Source: DASRCB01 sp035653295
GTDB taxonomy: Bacteria; Acidobacteriota; Terriglobia; Bryobacterales; Bryobacteraceae
Direction: 5' to 3'
Length of the DNA stretch: 9,796 nucleotides
Assembly: GCA_035653295.1 (NCBI GenBank)
Contig: DASRCB010000047.1
Span: 1 to 9,796, forward strand
Part shown: piece by piece, positions 1-6,178 of the stretch
Position numbering within the stretch: the stretch's first letter is position 1
Layout of the letters: every line of letters begins with the position of its first letter
Position numbers and translations under genes: made by a program
The notes under the pieces: model-generated
The model's database searches: none
What the model was told of the DNA's origin: nothing
The model's input: the letters and a program-made list of their open reading frames with translations, nothing else

Positions 1-83
1 CGATATGAATCTGCATCATGCCTCGTGCGGAGAACAGACTTTGGCGATTGTTCGGGTCGGAACGAGCCGGGAGGTCGTGGCAC

Positions 84-111
84 TTGAATTGCTACGCGGA
101 TGTGGTATGAT
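84..111 (+). promoter_or_regulatory. Predicted sigma70-type promoter of the DksA-like gene
   Basis: TTGAAT (84-89) and TATGAT (106-111) are separated by 16 bases, and a TGG directly before the -10 gives an extended -10 element. Transcription would start near 118, leaving a leader of about 160 bases before the ATG at 279. The match is seen in the sequence; its use as a promoter is inference, since acidobacterial promoters are little studied. Confidence 0.45.
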
Positions 112-117
112 TTCTGG

Positions 118-278
118 AGCCAGTCACGGGCCTCAACGTCCTGCAGCGACCGAGCCTCCCTGTACTTTTCCTTTACAGGAACCTGGAAACACCGCTGAAC
201 CTTTTGGACGAGGACCGCGTCTAAAGCTATTGTCGAAAGTTAGCAACAGATAACAAAACGAACGTAAGGAGAGTCAAC
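118..278 (+). promoter_or_regulatory. Long 5' leader of the DksA-like gene with a small hairpin
   Basis: This non-coding stretch lies between the predicted transcription start and the ATG. It holds a perfect 6-bp hairpin, CCTGTA (159-164) with TACAGG (174-179) and a 9-base pyrimidine-rich loop. It then becomes A-rich and ends in the ribosome binding site TAAGGAG (265-271), 7 bases before the start codon. I recognise no known riboswitch. An open frame across 5-253 shows no protein-family features and is not called. Whether the leader regulates anything is unknown. Confidence 0.3.
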
Positions 279-665
279 ATGACGAAGACCGAACTCAACA
301 AATACAGAGAGATTCTGGAGGCCAAGCAGGCGGAGCTCGCCCAGGTACTCCGGAACCGCGAAGGCATCACCATCGAGAAGAGTCCCGACGCTCTGGACGA
401 AGTACAGAACGCCGCTGAACGCGAACTTGCCATCCGGAATCTCGATCGCGAATCCAACCTGCTGCGCAACGTCCGTGCCGCGCTGCGGCGCATGGACGAG
501 GGCGCCTTCGGCGTCTGCGTGCACTGCGAGGAAGACATTAACCCCAAACGCCTGAACGCTGTACCGTGGACGCCGTTCTGCATCCAGTGCCAGGAGATGG
601 CTGACCGGAACGCGGAGAACTCCGGTTCCGAGGACTTCGACGACCTGCTGGTGCACGCCGCTTAA
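279..665 (+). CDS. DksA/TraR family zinc-finger transcription regulator
   Basis: This 128-residue protein matches the DksA/TraR family, whose members bind the RNA polymerase secondary channel and, often with ppGpp, alter transcription of stable RNA and stress genes. The zinc finger is complete: Cys80-x2-Cys83, 17 residues, then Cys101-x2-Cys104. The N-terminal half (about 3-70) is charged and helical, as expected for the coiled-coil hairpin. At its likely tip Asp37-x2-Asp40-x-Val42 resembles the DxxDxA motif of E. coli DksA, with Val in place of Ala. The length is slightly below E. coli DksA (151). The start is supported by TAAGGAG 7 bases upstream. It is monocistronic: its own promoter lies upstream and a terminator follows. 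Whether it is a true DksA or a paralogue with another role cannot be decided from sequence. Confidence 0.9.
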   Translation: MTKTELNKYREILEAKQAELAQVLRNREGITIEKSPDALDEVQNAAERELAIRNLDRESNLLRNVRAALRRMDEGAFGVCVHCEEDINPKRLNAVPWTPFCIQCQEMADRNAENSGSEDFDDLLVHAA

Positions 666-690
666 TACGTCCTTTCGGTCTTGTCACACG

Positions 691-718
691 GGCGCGGGCT
701 ACGGGGTCCGCGCCTTTT
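691..718 (+). terminator. Rho-independent terminator of the DksA-like gene
   Basis: GGCGCGG (691-697) pairs with CCGCGCC (708-714) around a 10-base loop, and TTTT follows (715-718). It begins 25 bases after the TAA stop. The T-run is on the + strand only, so it probably does not terminate the convergent pgeF transcript arriving from the right. Confidence 0.7.
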
Positions 719-744
719 GTGCATCGCAGTGAGTCAAATCCCCC

Positions 745-1425
745 TCAGATCTCCCAGCCCACACCCGAAATCAGCCGCCCGGACCTGTCAGCATCACGCC
801 TCCAGGAGTGGAACAGACCCGCTTCGCAGCGTGTGCACTTATCGAGGATGGTAATGTTCGCACCCCGTACGCCGGCAGCCTGAAGCTGTCGCGCGTTCGC
901 CTCACGCAGGTCAAGATTGGTCTTCGTGTCCAGATCCGGTCGTTCTGGAAACCACGGCTGAAATGCCGCGGCTACGTCCGGTCCCACTTCAAAACAGCAC
1001 TGTCCGATTGCGGGTCCGATGGCAACGAGTACATCGGGGATGCGCGTACCAAATCGCTCCGACATCGCGCGCAGAGTCTCCCGGAGGATACCTGCCACCG
1101 TGCCGCGCCAGCCGGCGTGAACGGCCGCCACAGTGTGTGTCGCCGGGTCGACAAGGAGCACCGGCACGCAATCGGCTGTTCGGATGGCCAGCAGAAAACC
1201 GGAGCGGTTGGTGATCAGCGCGTCGGCCTGGCCGTACTCGCCTGGGCCATCAACCACCACCACGCGGCTGGAATGCACCTGGCGAACAATCGCTGTCGGC
1301 ATATCGCCAGGCCAGTTCGAAGGGGCGCGCGTTCCGAATCCGTGCAGCAACCCGGCAACTGACGATAAATTGCCCGCGCGGAAAACGCCGTCGCTGTCGA
1401 GCGTGAACATGCCTGCGGCTGTCAA
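745..1425 (-). CDS. pgeF: Peptidoglycan editing factor PgeF (YfiH/YlmD, former 'laccase-domain' protein)
   Basis: PgeF proteins are metal-dependent amidases that remove L-Ser wrongly added to UDP-MurNAc in place of L-Ala, keeping peptidoglycan precursors correct; older annotations call them polyphenol oxidases. The family signatures are all present: QVHS (His51), RTADCVP (Cys86) and AVHAGWRG (His103), the His/Cys/His metal site, then AIGPAIGQCCFEVG (135-148), CTRC and FHSWRRD near the C terminus. At 226 residues it is a little shorter than most members (about 240-280). The called start is TTG (1423-1425), with AGAGG only 3 bases upstream. An ATG at 1408-1410 (221 residues) is an alternative with a poorer ribosome site. 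The frame is open back to the TAG of the upstream TsaC-like gene with no other start codon, so the N terminus cannot lie further out. It is probably the last gene of a leftward operon. Confidence 0.88.
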   Translation of the reverse strand: MTAAGMFTLDSDGVFRAGNLSSVAGLLHGFGTRAPSNWPGDMPTAIVRQVHSSRVVVVDGPGEYGQADALITNRSGFLLAIRTADCVPVLLVDPATHTVAAVHAGWRGTVAGILRETLRAMSERFGTRIPDVLVAIGPAIGQCCFEVGPDVAAAFQPWFPERPDLDTKTNLDLREANARQLQAAGVRGANITILDKCTRCEAGLFHSWRRDADRSGRLISGVGWEI

Positions 1426-1497
1426 TCGCCTCTGACTGAAATTCTCCGGTAAAGTGTTCGGCTGCCAAACGATCGACTTCGGCCCAAGGGTATTAGT

Positions 1498-2136
1498 CTA
1501 GTGGCCTTTCAGGATCTCGGCAATCTCTTTTTCAGGAATTCCGCCCTCGCGGATTACACGCCACCATGGCTCGGTGATGTCCACGGTGGTGGCGCCGGTT
1601 CCGGGGCAGGAACCGCCATCCAGCACCAGATCCACGCGGCCGTCCATATTGCCAAACACCTCGATGCCGCTGCGGGCGGTCGGGCTTCCGGAGATGTTGG
1701 CGCTGGTGGCGATGAGCGGCTGGTCGAGAGCTTCGAGCAGGGCGTTGGCGACCGGAGATCGGGAATGGCGCATGGCCAGGCGGCCGGTGTTGCCGGTCAC
1801 CTTCAGCGGCACGCGCGGCGATGCCGGGACGATGATGGTCAGCGGTCCCGGCCAGAAATGCCGCGCCAACACGTTGAAACGTGCGGACAAGTCGCGGGCC
1901 AGGTCTTCCGCCATCAGGACTCCCGTAACCAGCAGGGGCAGGGAGCGCTGCGCTTCGCGCCCCTTGGCGGCGAACACGCGCCCGACCGCGCGCAGGTTGA
2001 AAGGGTCCGCAACCAGAGTGTAGAGCGCGTCGGTGGGGATGGCCACCACCTGGCCGCGGCGGATGGCGCCGGCGGCTCTCTCGACAACTTCGGGCGCCGG
2101 CTTGTCCGCGTCGATTTCTATCAGATCAGTCGCCAC
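1498..2136 (-). CDS. tsaC: L-threonylcarbamoyladenylate synthase family protein (Sua5/YciO/YrdC/YwlC)
   Basis: Members of this fold make L-threonylcarbamoyl-AMP from threonine, bicarbonate and ATP, the first step of t6A37 tRNA modification. Family marks are PTDALYTL (34-41), KGR (58-60), WPGPLT (95-100), SANISG (145-150) and TTVD (183-186). At 212 residues it is a single-domain TsaC/YwlC-like form without the extra Sua5 domain. One oddity is Thr40 where most members have Gly (PTDTxYGL), so a divergent paralogue such as YciO, whose role differs, cannot be excluded. The start is GTG (2134-2136) with AGGTGA 6 bases upstream (2143-2148). That ribosome site lies in the 17-base gap after the stop of the upstream methionine/folate gene, which indicates co-transcription and probable translational coupling. 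Confidence 0.85.
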   Translation of the reverse strand: MATDLIEIDADKPAPEVVERAAGAIRRGQVVAIPTDALYTLVADPFNLRAVGRVFAAKGREAQRSLPLLVTGVLMAEDLARDLSARFNVLARHFWPGPLTIIVPASPRVPLKVTGNTGRLAMRHSRSPVANALLEALDQPLIATSANISGSPTARSGIEVFGNMDGRVDLVLDGGSCPGTGATTVDITEPWWRVIREGGIPEKEIAEILKGH

Positions 2137-2153
2137 TGCAGCTCACCTGAAGT

Positions 2154-4037
2154 TCAGCGCGGGCCGATGGCCTCGGCGACGTCCAGCGCCATTGAATATC
2201 GTCCGAATGGCGCGCTGAGCTGCACTCCCGCGACCAGCGGCCGCGCGTGCCGCACCATCTCCTGCGCAATCGCGACTCCTTCCTGACGGGCAGCATCCGC
2301 GTTTTCTACGCGACGCATCCGCTCCATGTACTCGTCCGGCACCGGCACGCGGAGCTCGTTGACCATGAATTCGGCGTTTCGGAAGCTGGTGAGCGGCCAG
2401 ATGCCGCAGATGACCGGGATGCGCAGGTGCTCGATGCGCCTTAGGAATTGTTCCAGGAGCCGCAGGTCGAATACCGGCTGCGTGACGACATATTCGGCGC
2501 CGGCCTGCACCTTCCACTCGAACCGGCGAATCTCCTCATCCATGTTCAGGGCGCCTGGATTGGCGCCCACCCCGAGCAGCAGCGCGGTCTGCGATCCGAT
2601 GGGGTTACCGCCCAGGTCCAGCCCGCGGTTGAGGTTGTTCACGATGTTGGACAGGCCGATGGCGTCCACATCGAACACAGCGGTGGCGTCGGGGTAAGTG
2701 CCCATGCGCGGTGGATCGCCAGTGATGCAGATCAGGTTACGTACGCCCGCCGCGTGCGCGCCGAGAAGCTCGGACTGGATGCCGAGGATGTTCCGGTCGC
2801 GGCAGCAGAAGTGGAGCACAGCCTCGATCTTCGCTTCGCGCTGGATAAGCTGGCAGGTGACCTGAGCGCTCATCCGCGCGCTGGCGCGTGGCCCGTCGGG
2901 CACGTTGATGCAATCGATGCCGTGCGCCGCGCACAGGCGCGCGCCTTCGATTTCCCTGCTGGCGTCCACGCCTCGGGGAGGCAGGATCTCCACGAAAGCG
3001 ACAAACTTCCCCTCGGCCAGCTTCGCGCCCAGCGTACTCTTTTGTGCGACGGGCACTTTCTCCAGCACCTTCGCCTTTGCGGCGGGCGCCTCGACTGTGA
3101 CCGTGATTGTCTTCTGCATCGGATGCAGCGAGCGGGCCTCGGAGCGAATCGCCTTGATGTGCTCGGCGGTGGTGCCGCAGCAGCCGCCGACCACCTTCAC
3201 GCCGGCCCAGAGAAACCGGCGCGCGTATTGCGCCATGTACTCTGGCGAGCAGAGATAGATGTTCCGGCCTTCTACCATAGCCGGCAGCCCGGCGTTCGGC
3301 ATGGCGCTGAGAGGTTTGGCGCTGAGCGGAATCATGCGCTCGATGGTCTCGAGCGTGACCTTGGGGCCCGTCGAGCAATTCAGCCCAACTACGTCGGCCG
3401 GCCACTCCTGCAGTTTCGGGGTGAAGGTTTCGGGCGCCGTACCGTCCCGCAGGCAGCCGGAATCATCGATAGTCAGGTGGGCGATGATGACCATTTCCTC
3501 GCCGGCGGCCTCGCGCGCGGCATAGATCGCCTCGCGCAACTCGTACATGTCCTGGAACGTTTCGAGGACGAGCAGATCGACGCCGGCGCTTACCAGAACG
3601 TCCGCCTGCTCACGGAAGTATCCGCGGGCTTCGGCAAACGAGGTCTGCCCGAGCGGCTCGATGCGCAAACCCAGGGGCCCCATCGCGCCAGCTACCCAGG
3701 CCTTCGCGTCCTTCACGGCTTCGCGCGCCAGCCGCACGCCTGCTTCGTTAATCGCGCGCAGTTTTTCAACCAGCCCGAACGCGGCCAGGCGGGGATGATT
3801 CGCGCCGAATGTGTTGGTCTCGATGATGTCGGCCCCGGCGCGTACGTACTCTTCGTGGACCTCGCGGACCAGTGAAGGCTGGGAAAGATTCAGCTCATCG
3901 AAGCAGCGGTTGATGAATACGCCCTTCGAGTAGAGAACCGTACCCATTGCTCCGTCCGCCACGAACGAGCGCGACGGCAGGGCATCGCGGAATTCTTTGG
4001 CCCTGCTAAGCGAGGCGGGGGTGGTGGTAGTAGCCAT
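2154..4037 (-). CDS. Bifunctional homocysteine S-methyltransferase / methylenetetrahydrofolate reductase (YitJ-like)
   Basis: This 627-residue fusion joins two steps of methionine and one-carbon metabolism, as in B. subtilis YitJ (about 610 residues). The N-terminal domain (about 20-305) is a zinc-dependent homocysteine methyltransferase: DGAMGT (28-33), ETNTFGAN (73-80), and zinc ligands Cys221 (GLNCSTGP) and Cys286/Cys287 (GGCCGTT). A hydrophilic linker follows (about 308-340). The C-terminal domain (about 343-625) is a MetF-type, FAD-dependent 5,10-methylenetetrahydrofolate reductase with Glu350 in FVEILPPRG, Asp441 in ITGDPP and TQPVF (519-523). There is no cobalamin-binding domain, so the N-terminal half is not a full MetH; its methyl donor cannot be told from sequence. 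The start is ATG, but the ribosome site is weak. A PPIase gene lies 132 bases upstream and the TsaC-like gene 17 bases downstream. Confidence 0.92.
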   Translation of the reverse strand: MATTTTPASLSRAKEFRDALPSRSFVADGAMGTVLYSKGVFINRCFDELNLSQPSLVREVHEEYVRAGADIIETNTFGANHPRLAAFGLVEKLRAINEAGVRLAREAVKDAKAWVAGAMGPLGLRIEPLGQTSFAEARGYFREQADVLVSAGVDLLVLETFQDMYELREAIYAAREAAGEEMVIIAHLTIDDSGCLRDGTAPETFTPKLQEWPADVVGLNCSTGPKVTLETIERMIPLSAKPLSAMPNAGLPAMVEGRNIYLCSPEYMAQYARRFLWAGVKVVGGCCGTTAEHIKAIRSEARSLHPMQKTITVTVEAPAAKAKVLEKVPVAQKSTLGAKLAEGKFVAFVEILPPRGVDASREIEGARLCAAHGIDCINVPDGPRASARMSAQVTCQLIQREAKIEAVLHFCCRDRNILGIQSELLGAHAAGVRNLICITGDPPRMGTYPDATAVFDVDAIGLSNIVNNLNRGLDLGGNPIGSQTALLLGVGANPGALNMDEEIRRFEWKVQAGAEYVVTQPVFDLRLLEQFLRRIEHLRIPVICGIWPLTSFRNAEFMVNELRVPVPDEYMERMRRVENADAARQEGVAIAQEMVRHARPLVAGVQLSAPFGRYSMALDVAEAIGPR

Positions 4038-4169
4038 TTCCGGGTGTGGTTCTTTTCCGCCGGGCCCTGCGGCGAGGCCCTGGGAACGCGATGGACCTTA
4101 TTTCAGCCGTTATCGGCGATTGTACCTCAGGCGGTTTTGTTGAGCGGGGTTTTGGCGCGCAAGGGGACC
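4038..4169 (-). promoter_or_regulatory. Gap before the methionine/folate gene: weak promoter candidate and GC hairpins
   Basis: On the minus strand a TACAAT hexamer (4119-4124) could be a -10 box, giving a leader of about 75 bases, but no convincing -35 is seen. Just before the ATG two mutually exclusive hairpins are possible: CGCCG (4070-4074) with CGGCG (4058-4062), and GGGCC (4076-4080) with GGCCC (4062-4066). Neither is followed by a T-run, so this is not a terminator for the PPIase gene. I found no match to the SAM-I or SAH riboswitch cores expected for a methionine gene. The gap may simply be an intra-operon spacer. Confidence 0.2.
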
Positions 4170-5213
4170 TTACTTCTTCGGCGCGGCGATACCCATTGCC
4201 AGGTAATTGGTCACCCTGGCTTCGTCCCGCGCCACCTCGTAATAAGCAGCCTGGAGCAGGTTGTCGCGGCGGTTGAACAGCGTTTCGCGAATGGTCTGCT
4301 GCACTTGTGGGTCGTTCAACTCCCGCTGGCCGGCGGGCTCGCGGGAGATCAGCTTGAGGATGCGATAGCCCTCCTGCATGTGCAGCGGCGGGGTTACCTG
4401 TCCGGGTGTCATGCCGTCAATGGCCTTCTGCAACTCCGGGCTGACCTTTTGCAGAGCCGACTCGGGAATGAAGCCGAGATCTCCCCCGTTGGGAGCTGTG
4501 TTCGGATCTTCCGAATAGTTCTGCGCGAGCATCGCAAAATCCTCGCCCTGGCGGATGCGTGAGTTGAGCATCTCGATCTTGCGCCGCGCCTGATCGTCGT
4601 TCTGCGCCTTGTCGTTTTTGAGGTTGTGGACCGAGGGATCCGGGTTCGCGGTCACCAGGATCTGCGCCATATGGATCTGCGGCTCAGCCACATTGAAGCT
4701 TTTTTTGTTCTCATTATAGAAGTTGCGCACATCCTGGTCGGTAATGCTGATGCGGGAAGCGATGTCTTTATTGAGCAGTTTGCGAATGCTCAGGTCGCGC
4801 CGCAGCTGCGCTTTCCAGTCCTCCGCGGTCATGTGCTGCAGGGAAAGCTGCTTCTGGAACTCCTCCTGCGTATAGGGGGCCTTTAACTCGGCAAATCGGG
4901 CCTCGACGTCGGCGTCGGTGGCCATGAGCCCCTCTTTTTCGGCGCGCTGCAGCAGGATTTCGTTGTCGATCATGGTTCGCAGCACCTCCAGGCGCTGCGT
5001 CTGCACCTGGTCCGTACTGGGACGCTCGGCGGCGTTCGCGCTACCGAACTGCGCCTGATACCGCTTCTCCAGGTCCGCGTAGGAAATGGTGCGGCCATTC
5101 ACCACGGCGGCAACATTGTCGGGAAGGGACGTTTTACAGGAGGTCAGCGCAAGCAGCAGAGCCGCTGCAAGCGCAGTTTTCAAATCACCAGTCATGAAGG
5201 GGACAAACCCCAT
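4170..5213 (-). CDS. SurA/PrsA-like peptidyl-prolyl cis-trans isomerase, predicted lipoprotein
   Basis: This 347-residue protein has the layout of envelope foldases that help secreted or outer-membrane proteins fold. Residues 1-25 form a lipoprotein signal: Lys12, a hydrophobic core (14-23) and the lipobox LTSC with Cys26 as the lipidated residue. A SurA_N-like chaperone region covers about 33-165, starting AAVVNGRTISYADLEKRY. One PpiC/parvulin domain lies at about 178-292, shown by HMAQILV, EDFAMLAQNYSEDP, NGGDLGFIP and the closing EGYRILKL. A helical C-terminal tail (about 298-340) completes it. E. coli SurA has two parvulin domains and is soluble, so this is nearer to single-domain PrsA-type proteins. 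AGGGA (5220-5224) sits 6 bases before the first ATG, favouring it over Met7. It is divergent from the epimerase-like gene. Confidence 0.9.
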   Translation of the reverse strand: MGFVPFMTGDLKTALAAALLLALTSCKTSLPDNVAAVVNGRTISYADLEKRYQAQFGSANAAERPSTDQVQTQRLEVLRTMIDNEILLQRAEKEGLMATDADVEARFAELKAPYTQEEFQKQLSLQHMTAEDWKAQLRRDLSIRKLLNKDIASRISITDQDVRNFYNENKKSFNVAEPQIHMAQILVTANPDPSVHNLKNDKAQNDDQARRKIEMLNSRIRQGEDFAMLAQNYSEDPNTAPNGGDLGFIPESALQKVSPELQKAIDGMTPGQVTPPLHMQEGYRILKLISREPAGQRELNDPQVQQTIRETLFNRRDNLLQAAYYEVARDEARVTNYLAMGIAAPKK

Positions 5214-5238
5214 TGTACGTCCCTGGCGCGCACCGGAG

Positions 5239-5256
5239 GTCCGAGTAGAATCGGAC
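5239..5256. promoter_or_regulatory. Perfect inverted repeat in the divergent promoter region
   Basis: GTCCGA (5239-5244) and TCGGAC (5251-5256) are exact reverse complements separated by 6 bases, inside the 59-base gap between the divergently transcribed PPIase and epimerase-like genes. The spacing and place suit a dimeric regulator's operator, or a short hairpin in the leader of either gene. No clear -35/-10 pair is visible in the gap. Function is inference. Confidence 0.3.
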
Positions 5257-5272
5257 AGGGATCATCAGGCGA

Positions 5273-6178
5273 ATGCGAATCTTCGTAACGGGATCGAGTG
5301 GTTATATCGGATCGGCTGTGGCTGCGGATCTGGCGCGCGCCGGGCATGAGGTGCTGGGGCTGGTTCGCTCGGCCGAGCGCGGAGCCGCCGGCGCGCGTCG
5401 GGAAGTCCGGCCCATCATCGGCGCCATGCAGGAGCCTCAGGCCTGGCTCGACGCAGCACGGGAATGCCAGGTCCTGATCCACTGCGCGGCCGAGTATTCG
5501 GCGCATGCGCCGCACCTCGATTCGGGAACCGTCTCGGCGCTCATCGAAGCGGCCAGCGGTGGGCGGCCGCGGTTAATCGTGTACACCAGCGGCTGTTGGG
5601 TGTACGGGAACACAGGCGCCGCGGCGGCGGATGAAGCCTCACCGTTGAACCCATTCGCCGTGGTCGCCTGGAGGCCGGAACACGAGGATCATGTCCTCCG
5701 CGCCGACCGCGGTCCGCTGCGCACCATCGTTCTGCGGCCCGGCTGTGTCTATGGGGGGAGAGGCGGGCTCACTGCCAATTGGTTCTCCAGCGCCGCACAG
5801 CAGGGCGCCGGGCGCGTGATTGGCGATGGCCGCGCGCGCTGGACCATGGTGCATGTTGCCGACCTGGCCCGGGCATACAGGCTCGCCGTGGAGTCGGGTG
5901 TGCGGCGCGAGATCTTCAACGTAAGCGACCGCAGCCGCTTCACCGTGCTGGAATGCGCCGAAGCCGCCAGCCGCGCCGCGGGCGCCGGCGGCCGCGTCCA
6001 CACCGTTCCGCTTGAGGAGGCCACGAAGCAAATGGGCGGTTTCGCCGAAGCGCTCGCCGCCGATCAGCACATCGACGCGTCAAAGGCGACGCGCCTGCTC
6101 GGGTGGCAGCCGCGGCACGGCGGCTTTGTGGACGGAGTGGACCGTTATTACCTGGCGTGGAAGGCCTCGGCGGGCTGA
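5273..6178 (+). CDS. NAD(P)-binding epimerase/dehydratase-like protein (atypical extended SDR)
   Basis: The 301-residue protein has an N-terminal Rossmann fold with the dinucleotide motif TGSSGYIG (6-13). It then follows the extended short-chain dehydrogenase pattern: LIHCAAEYS (68-76), IVYTSGCWVYG (102-112), LRPGCVYGGRGG (154-165), a probable nucleotide-sugar/substrate region, and a late LLGWQP (275-280). Where the catalytic YxxxK is expected (about 133-137) it reads WRPEH, so both Tyr and Lys appear to be missing. A subset of this family carries such a WRP motif. The substrate is unknown; a nucleotide-sugar epimerase, a dehydratase or a non-catalytic NAD(P)-binding protein are all possible. 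The start is ATG with a weak AGG upstream. The last 99 bases overlap the open frame of the convergent fibre gene. Confidence 0.82.
   Translation: MRIFVTGSSGYIGSAVAADLARAGHEVLGLVRSAERGAAGARREVRPIIGAMQEPQAWLDAARECQVLIHCAAEYSAHAPHLDSGTVSALIEAASGGRPRLIVYTSGCWVYGNTGAAAADEASPLNPFAVVAWRPEHEDHVLRADRGPLRTIVLRPGCVYGGRGGLTANWFSSAAQQGAGRVIGDGRARWTMVHVADLARAYRLAVESGVRREIFNVSDRSRFTVLECAEAASRAAGAGGRVHTVPLEEATKQMGGFAEALAADQHIDASKATRLLGWQPRHGGFVDGVDRYYLAWKASAG

Noticed and set aside
14..19. Possible minus-strand ATG ATG start of a gene leaving the left edge
   Set aside because: Only five or six codons are inside the window, so nothing can be tested.
5..253. 82-codon open frame before the DksA-like gene
   Set aside because: It lies across the predicted promoter and leader, lacks a ribosome site and has no recognisable motif.
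2448..3875. 475-codon open frame on the + strand
   Set aside because: It is fully antisense to the well-supported methyltransferase/reductase gene, shows no domain motifs, and is a usual by-product of high GC coding sequence.
4038..4169. SAM or SAH riboswitch before the methionine gene
   Set aside because: Looked for because of the YitJ precedent, but the conserved aptamer core sequences were not recognised on the minus strand.
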